Positions 28,047 to 35,717 of a DNA stretch of 64,000 bases are shown piece after piece. This stretch comes from Shimia thalassica. GTDB taxonomy: Bacteria > Pseudomonadota > Alphaproteobacteria > Rhodobacterales > Rhodobacteraceae. The stretch's first letter is position 1, and the number at the start of each line of letters is the position of its first letter. The translations under genes were made by a program, and so were the position numbers. The notes beneath the pieces are model-generated. The model had not been told where the DNA came from. It saw only the letters and a program-made list of their open reading frames with translations, and ran no database searches. The stretch is from the NCBI RefSeq assembly GCF_001458215.1, contig NZ_CYTW01000003.1, positions 62,001 through 126,000 of the forward strand. Reading direction: 5' to 3'.

Positions 28047-28799
28047 ATGAATATGCTCAAAGAACCTTCACTAAGTAATCCGCATGATTGTGTGGATTGT
28101 CCCATCCGTCACCGGGCCGTTTGTGCACGGTGCGAAACGGATGAGTTGGAAGCGCTTGAGCAAATCAAGTACTATCGCTCGTTCCAGGCGGGACAGACCC
28201 TTATTTGGTCGGGCGACCAGATGGATTTCGTTGGATCGGTTGTGTCTGGAATTGCGACGCTGACGCAGACAATGGAAGACGGTCGCACCCAGATGGTGGG
28301 GCTTTTGCTGCCTTCGGACTTTGTCGGACGGCCCGGTCGTGATGGTGCGGCATACGATGTTGTTGCAACCACTGATCTTGTTATGTGCTGTTTCCGCAAG
28401 AAGCCGTTCGAACGGATGATGATGGAAACCCCCCATATCGCACAGCGTTTGCTCGAGATGACTCTGGATGAACTGGACGCCGCTCGGGAATGGATGCTTG
28501 TTTTGGGGCGTAAAACGGCTCGTGAAAAGATTGCATCTTTGCTGTCTATTTTTGCACGCCGCGATGCATCGCTGAAGGTCGACGTCTCGAAAGACACGCT
28601 GGTTTTTGACCTGCCACTCACCCGTGAAGCGATGGCGGATTACCTCGGACTGACGCTTGAAACCGTGAGCCGCCAGATCTCGGCGCTCAAGAAAGACGGC
28701 GTTATCCATCTGGAAGGCAAGCGCCACGTCACGATCCCGAATCTGTCTCGTTTGCTGGAAGAAGCCGGCGATGACGCAGACGGCGGTATCATGGTCTAA
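28047..28799 (+). CDS. fnrL: Crp/Fnr-family oxygen regulator FnrL
   Basis: The 250-residue protein has an N-terminal cysteine cluster (CVDCPIRHRAVCARC, residues 15-29) for a 4Fe-4S cluster, a cyclic-nucleotide-like beta-roll and a C-terminal winged helix (TREAMADYLGLTLETVSRQISALKK). The recognition helix has the ETVSR pattern that reads TTGA half-sites. FnrL of Rhodobacteraceae activates cbb3 oxidase, hemN and related genes when oxygen is low, in agreement with the FNR boxes at 28024, 29832, 35353, 35650 and 48393. Confidence 0.93.
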   Translation: MNMLKEPSLSNPHDCVDCPIRHRAVCARCETDELEALEQIKYYRSFQAGQTLIWSGDQMDFVGSVVSGIATLTQTMEDGRTQMVGLLLPSDFVGRPGRDGAAYDVVATTDLVMCCFRKKPFERMMMETPHIAQRLLEMTLDELDAAREWMLVLGRKTAREKIASLLSIFARRDASLKVDVSKDTLVFDLPLTREAMADYLGLTLETVSRQISALKKDGVIHLEGKRHVTIPNLSRLLEEAGDDADGGIMV

Positions 28800-28847
28800 G
28801 ACGGAACAGCCGCGACCTTTCTATTTAAATTCCGTATGTTGCAAAGA

Positions 28848-28875
28848 AAAAGCCCGACACTTGGCCGGGCTTTTC
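28848..28875. terminator. Bidirectional terminator between fnrL and usp
   Basis: A perfect 9-bp stem, AAAAGCCCG / CGGGCTTTT, serves the convergent fnrL and universal stress genes. Confidence 0.85.
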
Positions 28876-28896
28876 TATTGTTTCTGGGCCACATTA

Positions 28897-29736
28897 TCAG
28901 TGGGCGAGGAAGACCGGTATGTCTGCCTGTTCCAGCATATTACGTGTCGCGCCGCCCAAGATGGCTTCGCGGAACCGTGAGTGTCCGTATGCGCCCATCA
29001 CCAGCATGTCACACTCGGTGTCCTTGGCGTGGCGAATAAGAACATCCGAAACACGTGGCAGGGTCTTTGACAGCACATCAATCTCGACGCGCACACCATG
29101 CCGCGCAAGATATTGTGACAGCATGCCACCGGGATCAGACCGGTTCGGGCCATGGGTTGGTGGGTCAATCACAACCACATGCACCGAATCCGCTTTGACC
29201 AAGAAGGGCATGGCGGCGCGAATGGCGACCAGGGCCTCGCTGCTTTCATTCCAGCCGATCGAAATCTTCTTGGGGGTGCGGATCGGATCGCCTTCTGTGG
29301 GGATCATCAAAACCGGTGCCTGCCCTTCAAACAGGGCCGCTTCCATCGTTGGCTCGAGCTCTGCTCCGGTCTTTTCGCCGTATGGTTGGGGCAGAATGAC
29401 CAAATCAGAAAAGCGCGCACGTGCCGCCACATGGCGGCCTAAGTCCGCGATCTGTGCAACACCTGCTTCGGTGCCCCACCGAATACCGGACGCCCCCAAA
29501 AGCGCGGTCGCCTGGGCTTCGAGTTTCTCGCTCTCTTTTTGGGCGCGGCTTAGCGTCTCTTGCAGGATCATCGCATTGGCACCTGCGTAATAGTATCCGG
29601 TTTGACTGCGATCGACACCAAGGCAAAGCGCGTCGTAGTGAGCATCCAGTACCTGCGCGAGGGCAATCCCCTGCGTGAGTGTGGGCTCCGTGAGGCTTGC
29701 ATCGGTTACAACCGACAGCAATGATCTAAAAGCCAT
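28897..29736 (-). CDS. Tandem universal stress protein (UspA family)
   Basis: The 279-residue protein looks like two Usp units. The C-terminal one is complete with the ATP-binding end DMLVMGAYGHSRFREAILGGATRNML (GxxGHSxx), and the N-terminal one (FRSLLSVVTDASLTEPTLTQGI) is more divergent. Similar genes in Rhodobacteraceae sit next to cbb3 oxidase. It is divergent from ccoN and shares an FNR-type box at 29832, so low-oxygen control is likely. Confidence 0.86.
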   Translation of the reverse strand: MAFRSLLSVVTDASLTEPTLTQGIALAQVLDAHYDALCLGVDRSQTGYYYAGANAMILQETLSRAQKESEKLEAQATALLGASGIRWGTEAGVAQIADLGRHVAARARFSDLVILPQPYGEKTGAELEPTMEAALFEGQAPVLMIPTEGDPIRTPKKISIGWNESSEALVAIRAAMPFLVKADSVHVVVIDPPTHGPNRSDPGGMLSQYLARHGVRVEIDVLSKTLPRVSDVLIRHAKDTECDMLVMGAYGHSRFREAILGGATRNMLEQADIPVFLAH

Positions 29737-29831
29737 CTGGGTCTCCCTATGGAAAAAGGTACAAACATTGGGCGATCATGAGATAATCGGCCCGTCTGTT
29801 CTAAATAGGAGCGAATTCGATCAGTTCTGCT

Positions 29832-29845
29832 TTGACTCAGATCAA
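29832..29845. promoter_or_regulatory. FNR-type box between usp and ccoN
   Basis: TTGAC-TCAG-ATCAA lies in the 200-bp divergent spacer, about 98 bp upstream of the ccoN ATG and 102 bp upstream of usp. It can serve both promoters. Confidence 0.8.
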
Positions 29846-29936
29846 GGTATTGCTGCGCGTGCGAACGCAAAAGACAATCAGTCTAAAATCGTCGGAGACA
29901 ACACGAATCATTTCCGGCAAGACGAAGGGACGCAAA

Positions 29937-31535
29937 ATGTTGAATTATATCAAGCTTATCGCGCTTGCTGTGGTCACGCTGTTCGCGATGATTGCCGCAA
30001 ACTATGCGCGCGATGTGGCTTACCAGATTCACGCTATTATCGTGGCGTTGGTGTCGGGTGGCCTTTTTATCTGGACCTTGCGGAGTGTTGGCGACACAAA
30101 AGTTGCCCCGCAGAACGAATATCTTGACGGCGTGGTCCGCGCCGGTGTCATCGCCACATCCTTTTGGGGTGTTGTCGGTTTTCTGGCAGGCGTCTTTATC
30201 GCTTTCCAGCTGGCCTTTCCGGCGTTGAACTTTGATTGGGCACAGGGCTATGCCAACTTTGGCCGCCTGCGCCCGCTGCACACGTCGGCAGTGATCTTTG
30301 CTTTTGGCGGTAACGCCCTGATCGCGTCGTCGTTTTTTGTTGTACAACGTACCTCGGCAGCCCGTCTTTGGGGCGGCAACCTGAGCTGGTTCGTTTTCTG
30401 GGGCTATCAGCTGTTCATCGTGCTGGCTGCGACCGGCTATTTGCTGGGTGGCACACAGTCGAAAGAATACGCAGAACCCGAATGGTATGTTGATCTGTGG
30501 CTGACTGTTGTTTGGCTCGCTTATCTGGCTGTGTTCCTGGGCACGGTTATCAAGCGTAAAGAAAAGCACATCTATGTTGCCAACTGGTTCTATCTGTCCT
30601 TCATCGTCACCGTTGCGATGCTGCACGTTGTGAACAACCTGTCGATCCCGGTTTCGGTTTTCGGTTCCAAATCGGTTCAGGTTTTCTCGGGCGTGCAAGA
30701 CGCGATGACCCAGTGGTGGTACGGCCACAATGCTGTTGGCTTCTTCCTGACCGCGGGCTTCTTGGGCATGATGTACTACTTCATTCCGAAACAAGCCGAG
30801 CGTCCGGTCTTCTCGTATAAGCTGTCGATCATCCACTTCTGGGCCCTGATCTTCATCTATATCTGGGCAGGTCCACACCACTTGCACTACACCGCGTTGC
30901 CCGACTGGGCGTCGACACTGGGTATGGTCTTCTCGATCGTTCTCTGGATGCCGTCGTGGGGTGGTATGATCAACGGTCTGATGACCCTGTCGGGGGCTTG
31001 GGACAAGCTGCGCACCGATCCGATCATTCGTATGATGGTTATCTCGGTTGGCTTCTACGGCATGTCGACCTTCGAAGGTCCGATGATGTCGATCCGCGCT
31101 GTGAACTCGCTGTCGCACTACACTGACTGGACAATTGGCCACGTGCACTCTGGTGCTTTGGGCTGGAACGGCATGATCACTTTCGGTGCTCTGTACTATC
31201 TGGTTCCGGTTCTGTGGAAGCGCGAGCGTCTGTATTCGCTGTCGCTGGTTTCCTGGCACTTCTGGTTGGCGACAATCGGCATCGTTCTTTACGCTGCTTC
31301 GATGTGGGTCACCGGCATCATGGAAGGTCTGATGTGGCGCGAAGTTGATGCAAACGGTTTCCTTGTAAACTCGTTCGCTGACACGGTTGCTGCGAAGTTC
31401 CCGATGTACGTCGTGCGTGGTGTTGGCGGTCTGATGTTCCTGACCGGTGCAATCATCATGTGTTACAACCTGTATATGACTGTACGCGCTGCGCCGGCAA
31501 AAGAGCCGCTCGCAACTGCAGTCCCGGCTGAATAA
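29937..31535 (+). CDS. ccoN: cbb3-type cytochrome c oxidase subunit I
   Basis: The 532-residue protein has about 12 membrane helices and the His motifs of the heme-copper active site: [16 protein letters not shown] (low-spin heme b ligand), [12 protein letters not shown] with [15 protein letters not shown] (CuB ligands), and [15 protein letters not shown] (heme ligands). It reduces oxygen with high affinity in the inner membrane. The ATG at 29937 with GAAGGGA upstream is preferred to an extension beginning within the FNR box at 29832. Confidence 0.97.
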   Translation: MLNYIKLIALAVVTLFAMIAANYARDVAYQIHAIIVALVSGGLFIWTLRSVGDTKVAPQNEYLDGVVRAGVIATSFWGVVGFLAGVFIAFQLAFPALNFDWAQGYANFGRLRPLHTSAVIFAFGGNALIASSFFVVQRTSAARLWGGNLSWFVFWGYQLFIVLAATGYLLGGTQSKEYAEPEWYVDLWLTVVWLAYLAVFLGTVIKRKEKHIYVANWFYLSFIVTVAMLHVVNNLSIPVSVFGSKSVQVFSGVQDAMTQWWYGHNAVGFFLTAGFLGMMYYFIPKQAERPVFSYKLSIIHFWALIFIYIWAGPHHLHYTALPDWASTLGMVFSIVLWMPSWGGMINGLMTLSGAWDKLRTDPIIRMMVISVGFYGMSTFEGPMMSIRAVNSLSHYTDWTIGHVHSGALGWNGMITFGALYYLVPVLWKRERLYSLSLVSWHFWLATIGIVLYAASMWVTGIMEGLMWREVDANGFLVNSFADTVAAKFPMYVVRGVGGLMFLTGAIIMCYNLYMTVRAAPAKEPLATAVPAE

Positions 31536-31549
31536 GGAGGTCCGGAGCA

Positions 31550-32278
31550 ATGGCAATTCTCGATAAACATAAAATCCTCGAGACCAACGCGACTCTCCTG
31601 CTGATCTTCAGCTTCTTGGTCGTAACCATCGGTGGCATCGTGCAAATCGCACCGCTGTTCTGGTTGGAAAACACCATCGAAGAGGTCGAGGGCATGCGTC
31701 CTTACACACCTCTCGAGATGGCTGGTCGTAACATCTATATCCGCGAAGGCTGCTATGTCTGCCACTCGCAGATGATCCGTCCAATGCGTGATGAGGTCGA
31801 ACGTTACGGCCACTATTCGCTGGCGGCAGAGTCGATGTACGACCACCCCTTCCAGTGGGGTTCAAAACGGACAGGTCCTGATCTGGCTCGTGTTGGTGGT
31901 CGCTACTCGGATGACTGGCATGTTGACCACCTGCGTGATCCGCAGTCGGTTGTGCCGGAATCTGTGATGCCCAAGTATGGCTTCCTCGAGCGCAAGATGA
32001 TCGATGGTAAGTACATTGGTGATGTCTTGGCGACCAACGCCCTCGTCGGTGTACCTTACACCGAGGATATGATTGCGAACGCACAGGCTGACTTTGCGGC
32101 GCAAGCAGATCCCGACAGCGACTATGATGGTCTGCTTGAACGCTATGGTGACAAGGTAAGTGTCCGCAATTTCGATGGCCATGAAGGTGTTTCGGAAATG
32201 GATGCGATGGTCGCATACTTGCAAATGCTGGGTACGCTGGTTGATTTCTCAACCTTCACTCCAGATGCGTCGCGGTAA
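31550..32278 (+). CDS. ccoO: cbb3-type cytochrome c oxidase subunit II
   Basis: The 242-residue protein has one N-terminal membrane helix ([20 protein letters not shown]) and a monoheme c domain with motif [11 protein letters not shown] near residue 67, followed by the conserved ERYGHYS and [21 protein letters not shown] segments. It passes electrons to CcoN. It follows ccoN by 14 nt with AAGGAGG as Shine-Dalgarno. Confidence 0.97.
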   Translation: MAILDKHKILETNATLLLIFSFLVVTIGGIVQIAPLFWLENTIEEVEGMRPYTPLEMAGRNIYIREGCYVCHSQMIRPMRDEVERYGHYSLAAESMYDHPFQWGSKRTGPDLARVGGRYSDDWHVDHLRDPQSVVPESVMPKYGFLERKMIDGKYIGDVLATNALVGVPYTEDMIANAQADFAAQADPDSDYDGLLERYGDKVSVRNFDGHEGVSEMDAMVAYLQMLGTLVDFSTFTPDASR

Positions 32279-32289
32279 GGAAGCTGAAC

Positions 32290-32460
32290 ATGGAAACATA
32301 TTCCCTTCTACGTGAGTTTGCCGACAGCTGGATGTTGCTTTTCCTGTTCGCCTTCTTCGTTGGTGTGATTGTCTGGGTTTTCCGCCCAGGCTCCACCAAG
32401 GAATATAGCGAAACAGCAGACATCCCGTTTCGGCACGAAGACAAACCCGCCACGGATTAA
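32290..32460 (+). CDS. ccoQ: cbb3-type cytochrome c oxidase subunit IV
   Basis: This 56-residue protein starts METYSLLREFADSWM, has one membrane helix (LLFLFAFFVGVIVWVFRPG) and a short hydrophilic tail with FRHEDKPATD, as in CcoQ/FixQ. It stabilises the oxidase or signals its activity. It sits between ccoO and ccoP, 11 nt after ccoO and 12 nt before ccoP. Confidence 0.93.
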   Translation: METYSLLREFADSWMLLFLFAFFVGVIVWVFRPGSTKEYSETADIPFRHEDKPATD

Positions 32461-32472
32461 GGAGGCGAGGAC

Positions 32473-33357
32473 ATGAGTAAGAAACCTGTACAAAAAGGCC
32501 AAGAGGTCGAAACGACCGGCCACAGCTGGGACGGTATCGAAGAGTATAACAATCCACTGCCAAAGTGGTGGGTGTATATCTTCTATGCATGTATCGTCTG
32601 GGCGATCGGTTATAGTATCATGTATCCGGCCTGGCCGGGTATCAAAGGCGCAACTGCCGGTGTGTTGGGGTGGTCTACACGTGAAAACGTACAGATCGAC
32701 ATCGACACGGCAGCGGCGAAACTGGCCCCGATCAATGCCAAGCTTGAAGCAGCTGAACTGACAGCCATTTCCGGAGACGCCGAGCTGAACGCTTATGCGG
32801 TTTCGGCTGGTGCAGCGGTGTTCAAGACCTGGTGTGCCCAGTGTCACGGTTCCGGTGCTGCCGGCGCGGTTGGATATCCCAACCTGCTGGACAATGACTG
32901 GCTGTGGGGCGGCGACATCGAAGCCATCCACACAACTGTCAGCCACGGCATTCGTAACGAAGACGACGATGATGCGCGGTATTCCGAAATGCCTGCTTTC
33001 GGCGAAATGCTGGAGCCAGAGGAAATCGTTCAAGTTGTTAACTTCGTGATGACCCTGTCGGGCGAAGAGGCCAACGATGCGTCTATGGTCGAGGCTGGTG
33101 CTGTTGTGTTCGAAGACAACTGTTCTTCGTGCCACATGGAAGACGGTACTGGCGACCGTGAGCAGGGTGCTCCGAACTTGACGGATGCAATCTGGCTTTA
33201 TGGCGGAAGCTATGAAGATATCACGGAAACCGTAAACTACAGCCGTTATGGCGTTATGCCACCTTGGTCGCGTGAGGCCAGCGAGGCTGGTCGTCTGACA
33301 GAGGCGCAGATCCGCGCTGTGTCTGTCTATGTCCACCAGTTGGGCGGCGGCGAATAA
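32473..33357 (+). CDS. ccoP: cbb3-type cytochrome c oxidase subunit III, diheme
   Basis: The 294-residue protein has an N-terminal soluble part ([20 protein letters not shown]), a membrane helix, and two cytochrome c domains with heme motifs CAQCH near residue 124 and CSSCH near residue 216. The [10 protein letters not shown] motif is a hallmark of CcoP/FixP. It accepts electrons from c-type cytochromes such as CycM and passes them to CcoO/CcoN. A terminator follows directly. Confidence 0.97.
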   Translation: MSKKPVQKGQEVETTGHSWDGIEEYNNPLPKWWVYIFYACIVWAIGYSIMYPAWPGIKGATAGVLGWSTRENVQIDIDTAAAKLAPINAKLEAAELTAISGDAELNAYAVSAGAAVFKTWCAQCHGSGAAGAVGYPNLLDNDWLWGGDIEAIHTTVSHGIRNEDDDDARYSEMPAFGEMLEPEEIVQVVNFVMTLSGEEANDASMVEAGAVVFEDNCSSCHMEDGTGDREQGAPNLTDAIWLYGGSYEDITETVNYSRYGVMPPWSREASEAGRLTEAQIRAVSVYVHQLGGGE

Positions 33358-33363
33358 AGTATC

Positions 33364-33394
33364 AAAGGCGGCGCGTTGAGCGCCGCCTTTATTT
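33364..33394 (+). terminator. Terminator of the ccoNOQP operon
   Basis: A perfect 11-bp stem, AAAGGCGGCGC / GCGCCGCCTTT, with a GTTGA loop begins 7 nt after ccoP. Confidence 0.9.
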
Positions 33395-33425
33395 GAATTC
33401 CGGGGTTGTATGATCCTGGTTTGGC

Positions 33426-33469
33426 CACCGGCTTTCCGTCCTGTTCGCGCGTTTCCTGGAAAGCCGGTG
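33426..33469. other. Conserved hairpin, copy 1
   Basis: A perfect 12-bp stem, CACCGGCTTTCC / GGAAAGCCGGTG, encloses a 20-nt loop (33438-33457). A second copy at 35475-35518 has the identical loop and inner stem but different outer base pairs. It lies in the 385-bp gap between ccoP and the LysR gene; the rest of that gap holds the ccoP terminator and short TTTGGCC inverted repeats but no credible gene. Strand and function are unknown. Confidence 0.75.
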
Positions 33470-33596
33470 TTTCCATTTCCTCACAACGTTAGCTTTGTAT
33501 GCCTCGGTGAAATTCTCGCCGCGGTTTTTTCGCATTGGGATCAACGCTTCGGATTTGGCGGGGGGCTACTGGGCTTAGGGCCTTGGTTTATCGGGG

Positions 33597-33613
33597 TTTG
33601 GCCTGTGGCCAAA
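33597..33613. repeat. TTTGGCC inverted repeat upstream of LysR gene
   Basis: TTTGGCC-TGT-GGCCAAA, 130 bp before the LysR gene. A second palindrome with the same half-site lies at 33689. Confidence 0.5.
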
Positions 33614-33688
33614 TGGAACGAATTTGAAAGAATCTGTATCATGGCTGACCTCTATTAGTTGCAGGATGTGTCTTGAAAAATGAATGAA

Positions 33689-33698
33689 TTTGGCCAAA
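33689..33698. promoter_or_regulatory. TTTGGCCAAA palindrome upstream of LysR gene
   Basis: A perfect 10-bp palindrome, 45 bp upstream of the start at 33743, with the same half-site as the repeat at 33597. Possible autoregulatory operator. Confidence 0.4.
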
Positions 33699-33742
33699 TC
33701 TACGAGTCTGGAATAAAGAGAACGTGTAAGTAGAGGTTACAT

Positions 33743-34624
33743 ATGGAGTGGCGCCATCTTCCCCCGCTCAGCGCTTTGCGTGCCTTTGCGGCCTTTGCCG
33801 AAAAAGGATCGGTGCAATCTGCCGGGGCGGCTTTGAACGTCAGCCATGCGGCAATCAGCCAGCAGATACGCAACCTTGAAACCCATTTAGGCATCGTCTT
33901 GCTGGATCGATCTGCGCGGTCGGCGTCATTGACGATTGAGGGGCGTCAGCTCGCAGAGGCGTTGCTGGATGGGTTTTCGACCATGATCCAACGGGTCGAG
34001 GATCTGACTGCAAAAGAGGTCGTGCGCCCACTTCATATTGCTACCACGCCTGCGTTTGCGTCGAACTGGCTGGTGCCGCGTTTGCCAGAGTTTCGGGAAA
34101 AACATCCCGACATCGATATCATGATCGATCCGAACCCTTCTTTGACAGACCCTTCGGCTGGCGGGATCGATGTCTGCATCCGGTACGGGAACGGACGATG
34201 GGATGGATTGCAGTCTGAAGAACTTTTGCCTTCATCTATTGCCGTTGTCGCCGCGCCGTCACTTATCGGCGATCAAAAAATCATGTCCCCTGCCGATCTG
34301 GTTCATTTTCCATGGCTTCAGGAATTTGGCACTTCGGAAAGCACGGTTTGGCTGTCTGAAAACGGCGTGCATGATGGCACGGTCAAAGGCGGGATGATCC
34401 ACCTGCCGGGGAACCTGATGGATCAGGCTGCCCGAAACGGGCAGGGGGTTGCCGTTACCGCGCGCGCATGGGTCGAAGACGACCTAAAGGCAGAACGATT
34501 GGTGCTTCTGTTCGAGGGTTCGTGTGAAAAGGGCTATCACGTCGTGTATCAGCCGGATGCCCTGCGCCCTTCGGCGCGATTGTTTCGGGCGTGGTTGCGG
34601 CGCTTGGCGCAAAAACGTGACTAG
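33743..34624 (+). CDS. LysR-family regulator, GcvA-like
   Basis: The 293-residue protein starts MEWRHLPPLSALRAFAAFAEKGSVQSAGAALNVSHAAISQQIRNLE, a GcvA-type LysR DNA-binding domain, and continues with a substrate-binding domain (ATTPAFASNWLVPRLPEFREKHPDI). GcvA-like proteins control amino-acid, beta-lactamase or stress genes; the target here is not clear. Its stop shares CTAG with the stop of the convergent DUF2270 gene. It sits inside the ccoNOQP-ccoGHIS region, where a LysR gene is not usual. Confidence 0.86.
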   Translation: MEWRHLPPLSALRAFAAFAEKGSVQSAGAALNVSHAAISQQIRNLETHLGIVLLDRSARSASLTIEGRQLAEALLDGFSTMIQRVEDLTAKEVVRPLHIATTPAFASNWLVPRLPEFREKHPDIDIMIDPNPSLTDPSAGGIDVCIRYGNGRWDGLQSEELLPSSIAVVAAPSLIGDQKIMSPADLVHFPWLQEFGTSESTVWLSENGVHDGTVKGGMIHLPGNLMDQAARNGQGVAVTARAWVEDDLKAERLVLLFEGSCEKGYHVVYQPDALRPSARLFRAWLRRLAQKRD

Positions 34625-35295
34625 CCCATCGCGCTGTCTGTTTTGCGCAGGGCCGCCCGCTTTGCATCGTTCTTTCCACTCCAGATCGCCAGACAAGTCC
34701 ATGCGATCATGTAGACGAACCCAAACCCGACAATAACCTCTCCGGGCAGTGGGCCAACATCTGCACGACGGAAGGCTTCTTCGAAACTTTGCACGGCCGT
34801 CGGGTGCACAGCGATCTTGCCGGCAAAGGCCAGTGATTGAATGATCAGAATCCAGAGATAGTTGCGGCGGATTCGGCGCCCGACAGCAGTCAGAAAACCC
34901 ACGTGGTATTTGGGGCGTAAATAATCGTTCGCCAGTTCTTTCTGCCAGTTCTCTTCCAGATGCAGATCCCCGTCATACAACATCGGCGCATAAAAGTGGG
35001 TTTCGAGCCAACGCGCCCGCGCACGCCAGACGTTGAAATACCGATACCTGCGCGCTTCGAGCATGAGAAAAAAGATGATGAGGACACCCACCAGCACCAA
35101 GGGCAGGGGAGATGCATCCGGCGAGGCAAAGGAAATCGATAAAGCAACGCCAAGTGTGACCACGGCCCAGTTGGTTGTCGTGTCCAGTCGCGTGCGCCAG
35201 ATAGTGCTGCGATACACTTCGCCACGATAGAGGTGCGCTACGGCGCCGATCTCTGCGGCGTCGAGCGATTTGCGCTCAGTCTTAACTTCGGAAAT
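34621..35295 (-). CDS. DUF2270 membrane protein, probable ATT start
   Basis: The protein has the DUF2270 signature AHLYRGEVYRSTIWRTRLDTTTNWAVVTLG, membrane helices at PLPLVLVGVLIIFFLMLEA and two C-terminal positions, and a middle domain with RYFNVWRARARWLE. Function unknown. No ATG, GTG or TTG lies between the ATG at 35352, which abuts an FNR-type box, and the conserved domain. An ATT at 35293-35295 has GGGAGG 7 nt upstream and gives an N terminus (M)SEVKTERKSLDAAEIGAVAHLYRG. I therefore choose it. Longer forms from 35352 or 35469 would run through the FNR box. Confidence 0.8.
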   Translation of the reverse strand: MSEVKTERKSLDAAEIGAVAHLYRGEVYRSTIWRTRLDTTTNWAVVTLGVALSISFASPDASPLPLVLVGVLIIFFLMLEARRYRYFNVWRARARWLETHFYAPMLYDGDLHLEENWQKELANDYLRPKYHVGFLTAVGRRIRRNYLWILIIQSLAFAGKIAVHPTAVQSFEEAFRRADVGPLPGEVIVGFGFVYMIAWTCLAIWSGKNDAKRAALRKTDSAMG

Positions 35296-35352
35296 TTTCC
35301 GGCCTCCCTCGGATATAAAATTTCCGCTCCCAAGGTGAATAATGCATGCCAT

Positions 35353-35366
35353 TTGATCTGGGTCAA
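35353..35366. promoter_or_regulatory. FNR-type box upstream of the DUF2270 gene
   Basis: TTGAT-CTGG-GTCAA. A class II FNR promoter on the minus strand would start near 35318, about 23 nt before the ATT start and just ahead of its Shine-Dalgarno. No well-formed -10 hexamer is evident at the expected position. Confidence 0.65.
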
Positions 35367-35474
35367 AGGACAAAGCAGAAGAATAGCTCAGATTAGGTGG
35401 CAAGAACCCCATGAACGAGATCGTTTCGTTTCGGGGCAAAGTTGCCAGCGGGGTATTTACCGCTGACAAAATGG

Positions 35475-35518
35475 TGTCGGCTTTCCGTCCTGTTCGCGCG
35501 TTTCCTGGAAAGCCGACA
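35475..35518. other. Conserved hairpin, copy 2
   Basis: A perfect 12-bp stem, TGTCGGCTTTCC / GGAAAGCCGACA, encloses the same 20-nt loop as copy 1 (here 35487-35506). The three outer pairs (TGT/ACA) replace CAC/GTG of copy 1, keeping pairing. It lies in the gap between the DUF2270 gene and ccoG; the rest of that gap contains two FNR-type boxes and no credible gene. Confidence 0.75.
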
Positions 35519-35649
35519 TCGTAACTTCCTATAAAATATCATACTTGGATACATCTTCAAGCGGGAAGCACCGGAGTCGCCGAAGATCACCACGACGTGA
35601 TCGCCAAGACTGTGGTATCTGTGGAAAACCTGTATCTGAAAAACATAAT

Positions 35650-35663
35650 TTGACACATGTCAA
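35650..35663. promoter_or_regulatory. FNR-type box upstream of ccoG
   Basis: TTGAC-ACAT-GTCAA is a perfect palindrome centred about 61 bp upstream of the ccoG start, a normal place for an FNR-activated promoter with a 20-nt leader. Confidence 0.85.
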
Positions 35664-35717
35664 AGTCATTGCGGTGGCAAAGCTGCAAAAGACAATCAGT
35701 GAATTCTATATGCGCGA

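Noticed and set aside
29883..31556. 557-residue frame antisense to ccoN
   Set aside because: It is the complement of a highly conserved gene with strong codon bias, which opens the opposite frame. Its translation is rich in His, Arg and Gln with no domain.
33410..33658. 82-residue frame in the gap between ccoP and the LysR gene
   Set aside because: It runs through the conserved hairpin, has no ribosome site and its composition is not protein-like. The hairpin explains the constraint better.
35296..35469. DUF2270 protein starting at 35469 or 35352
   Set aside because: These forms read through the FNR-type box and lack ribosome sites. The conserved domain starts well downstream. They remain possible if the ATT start is wrong.
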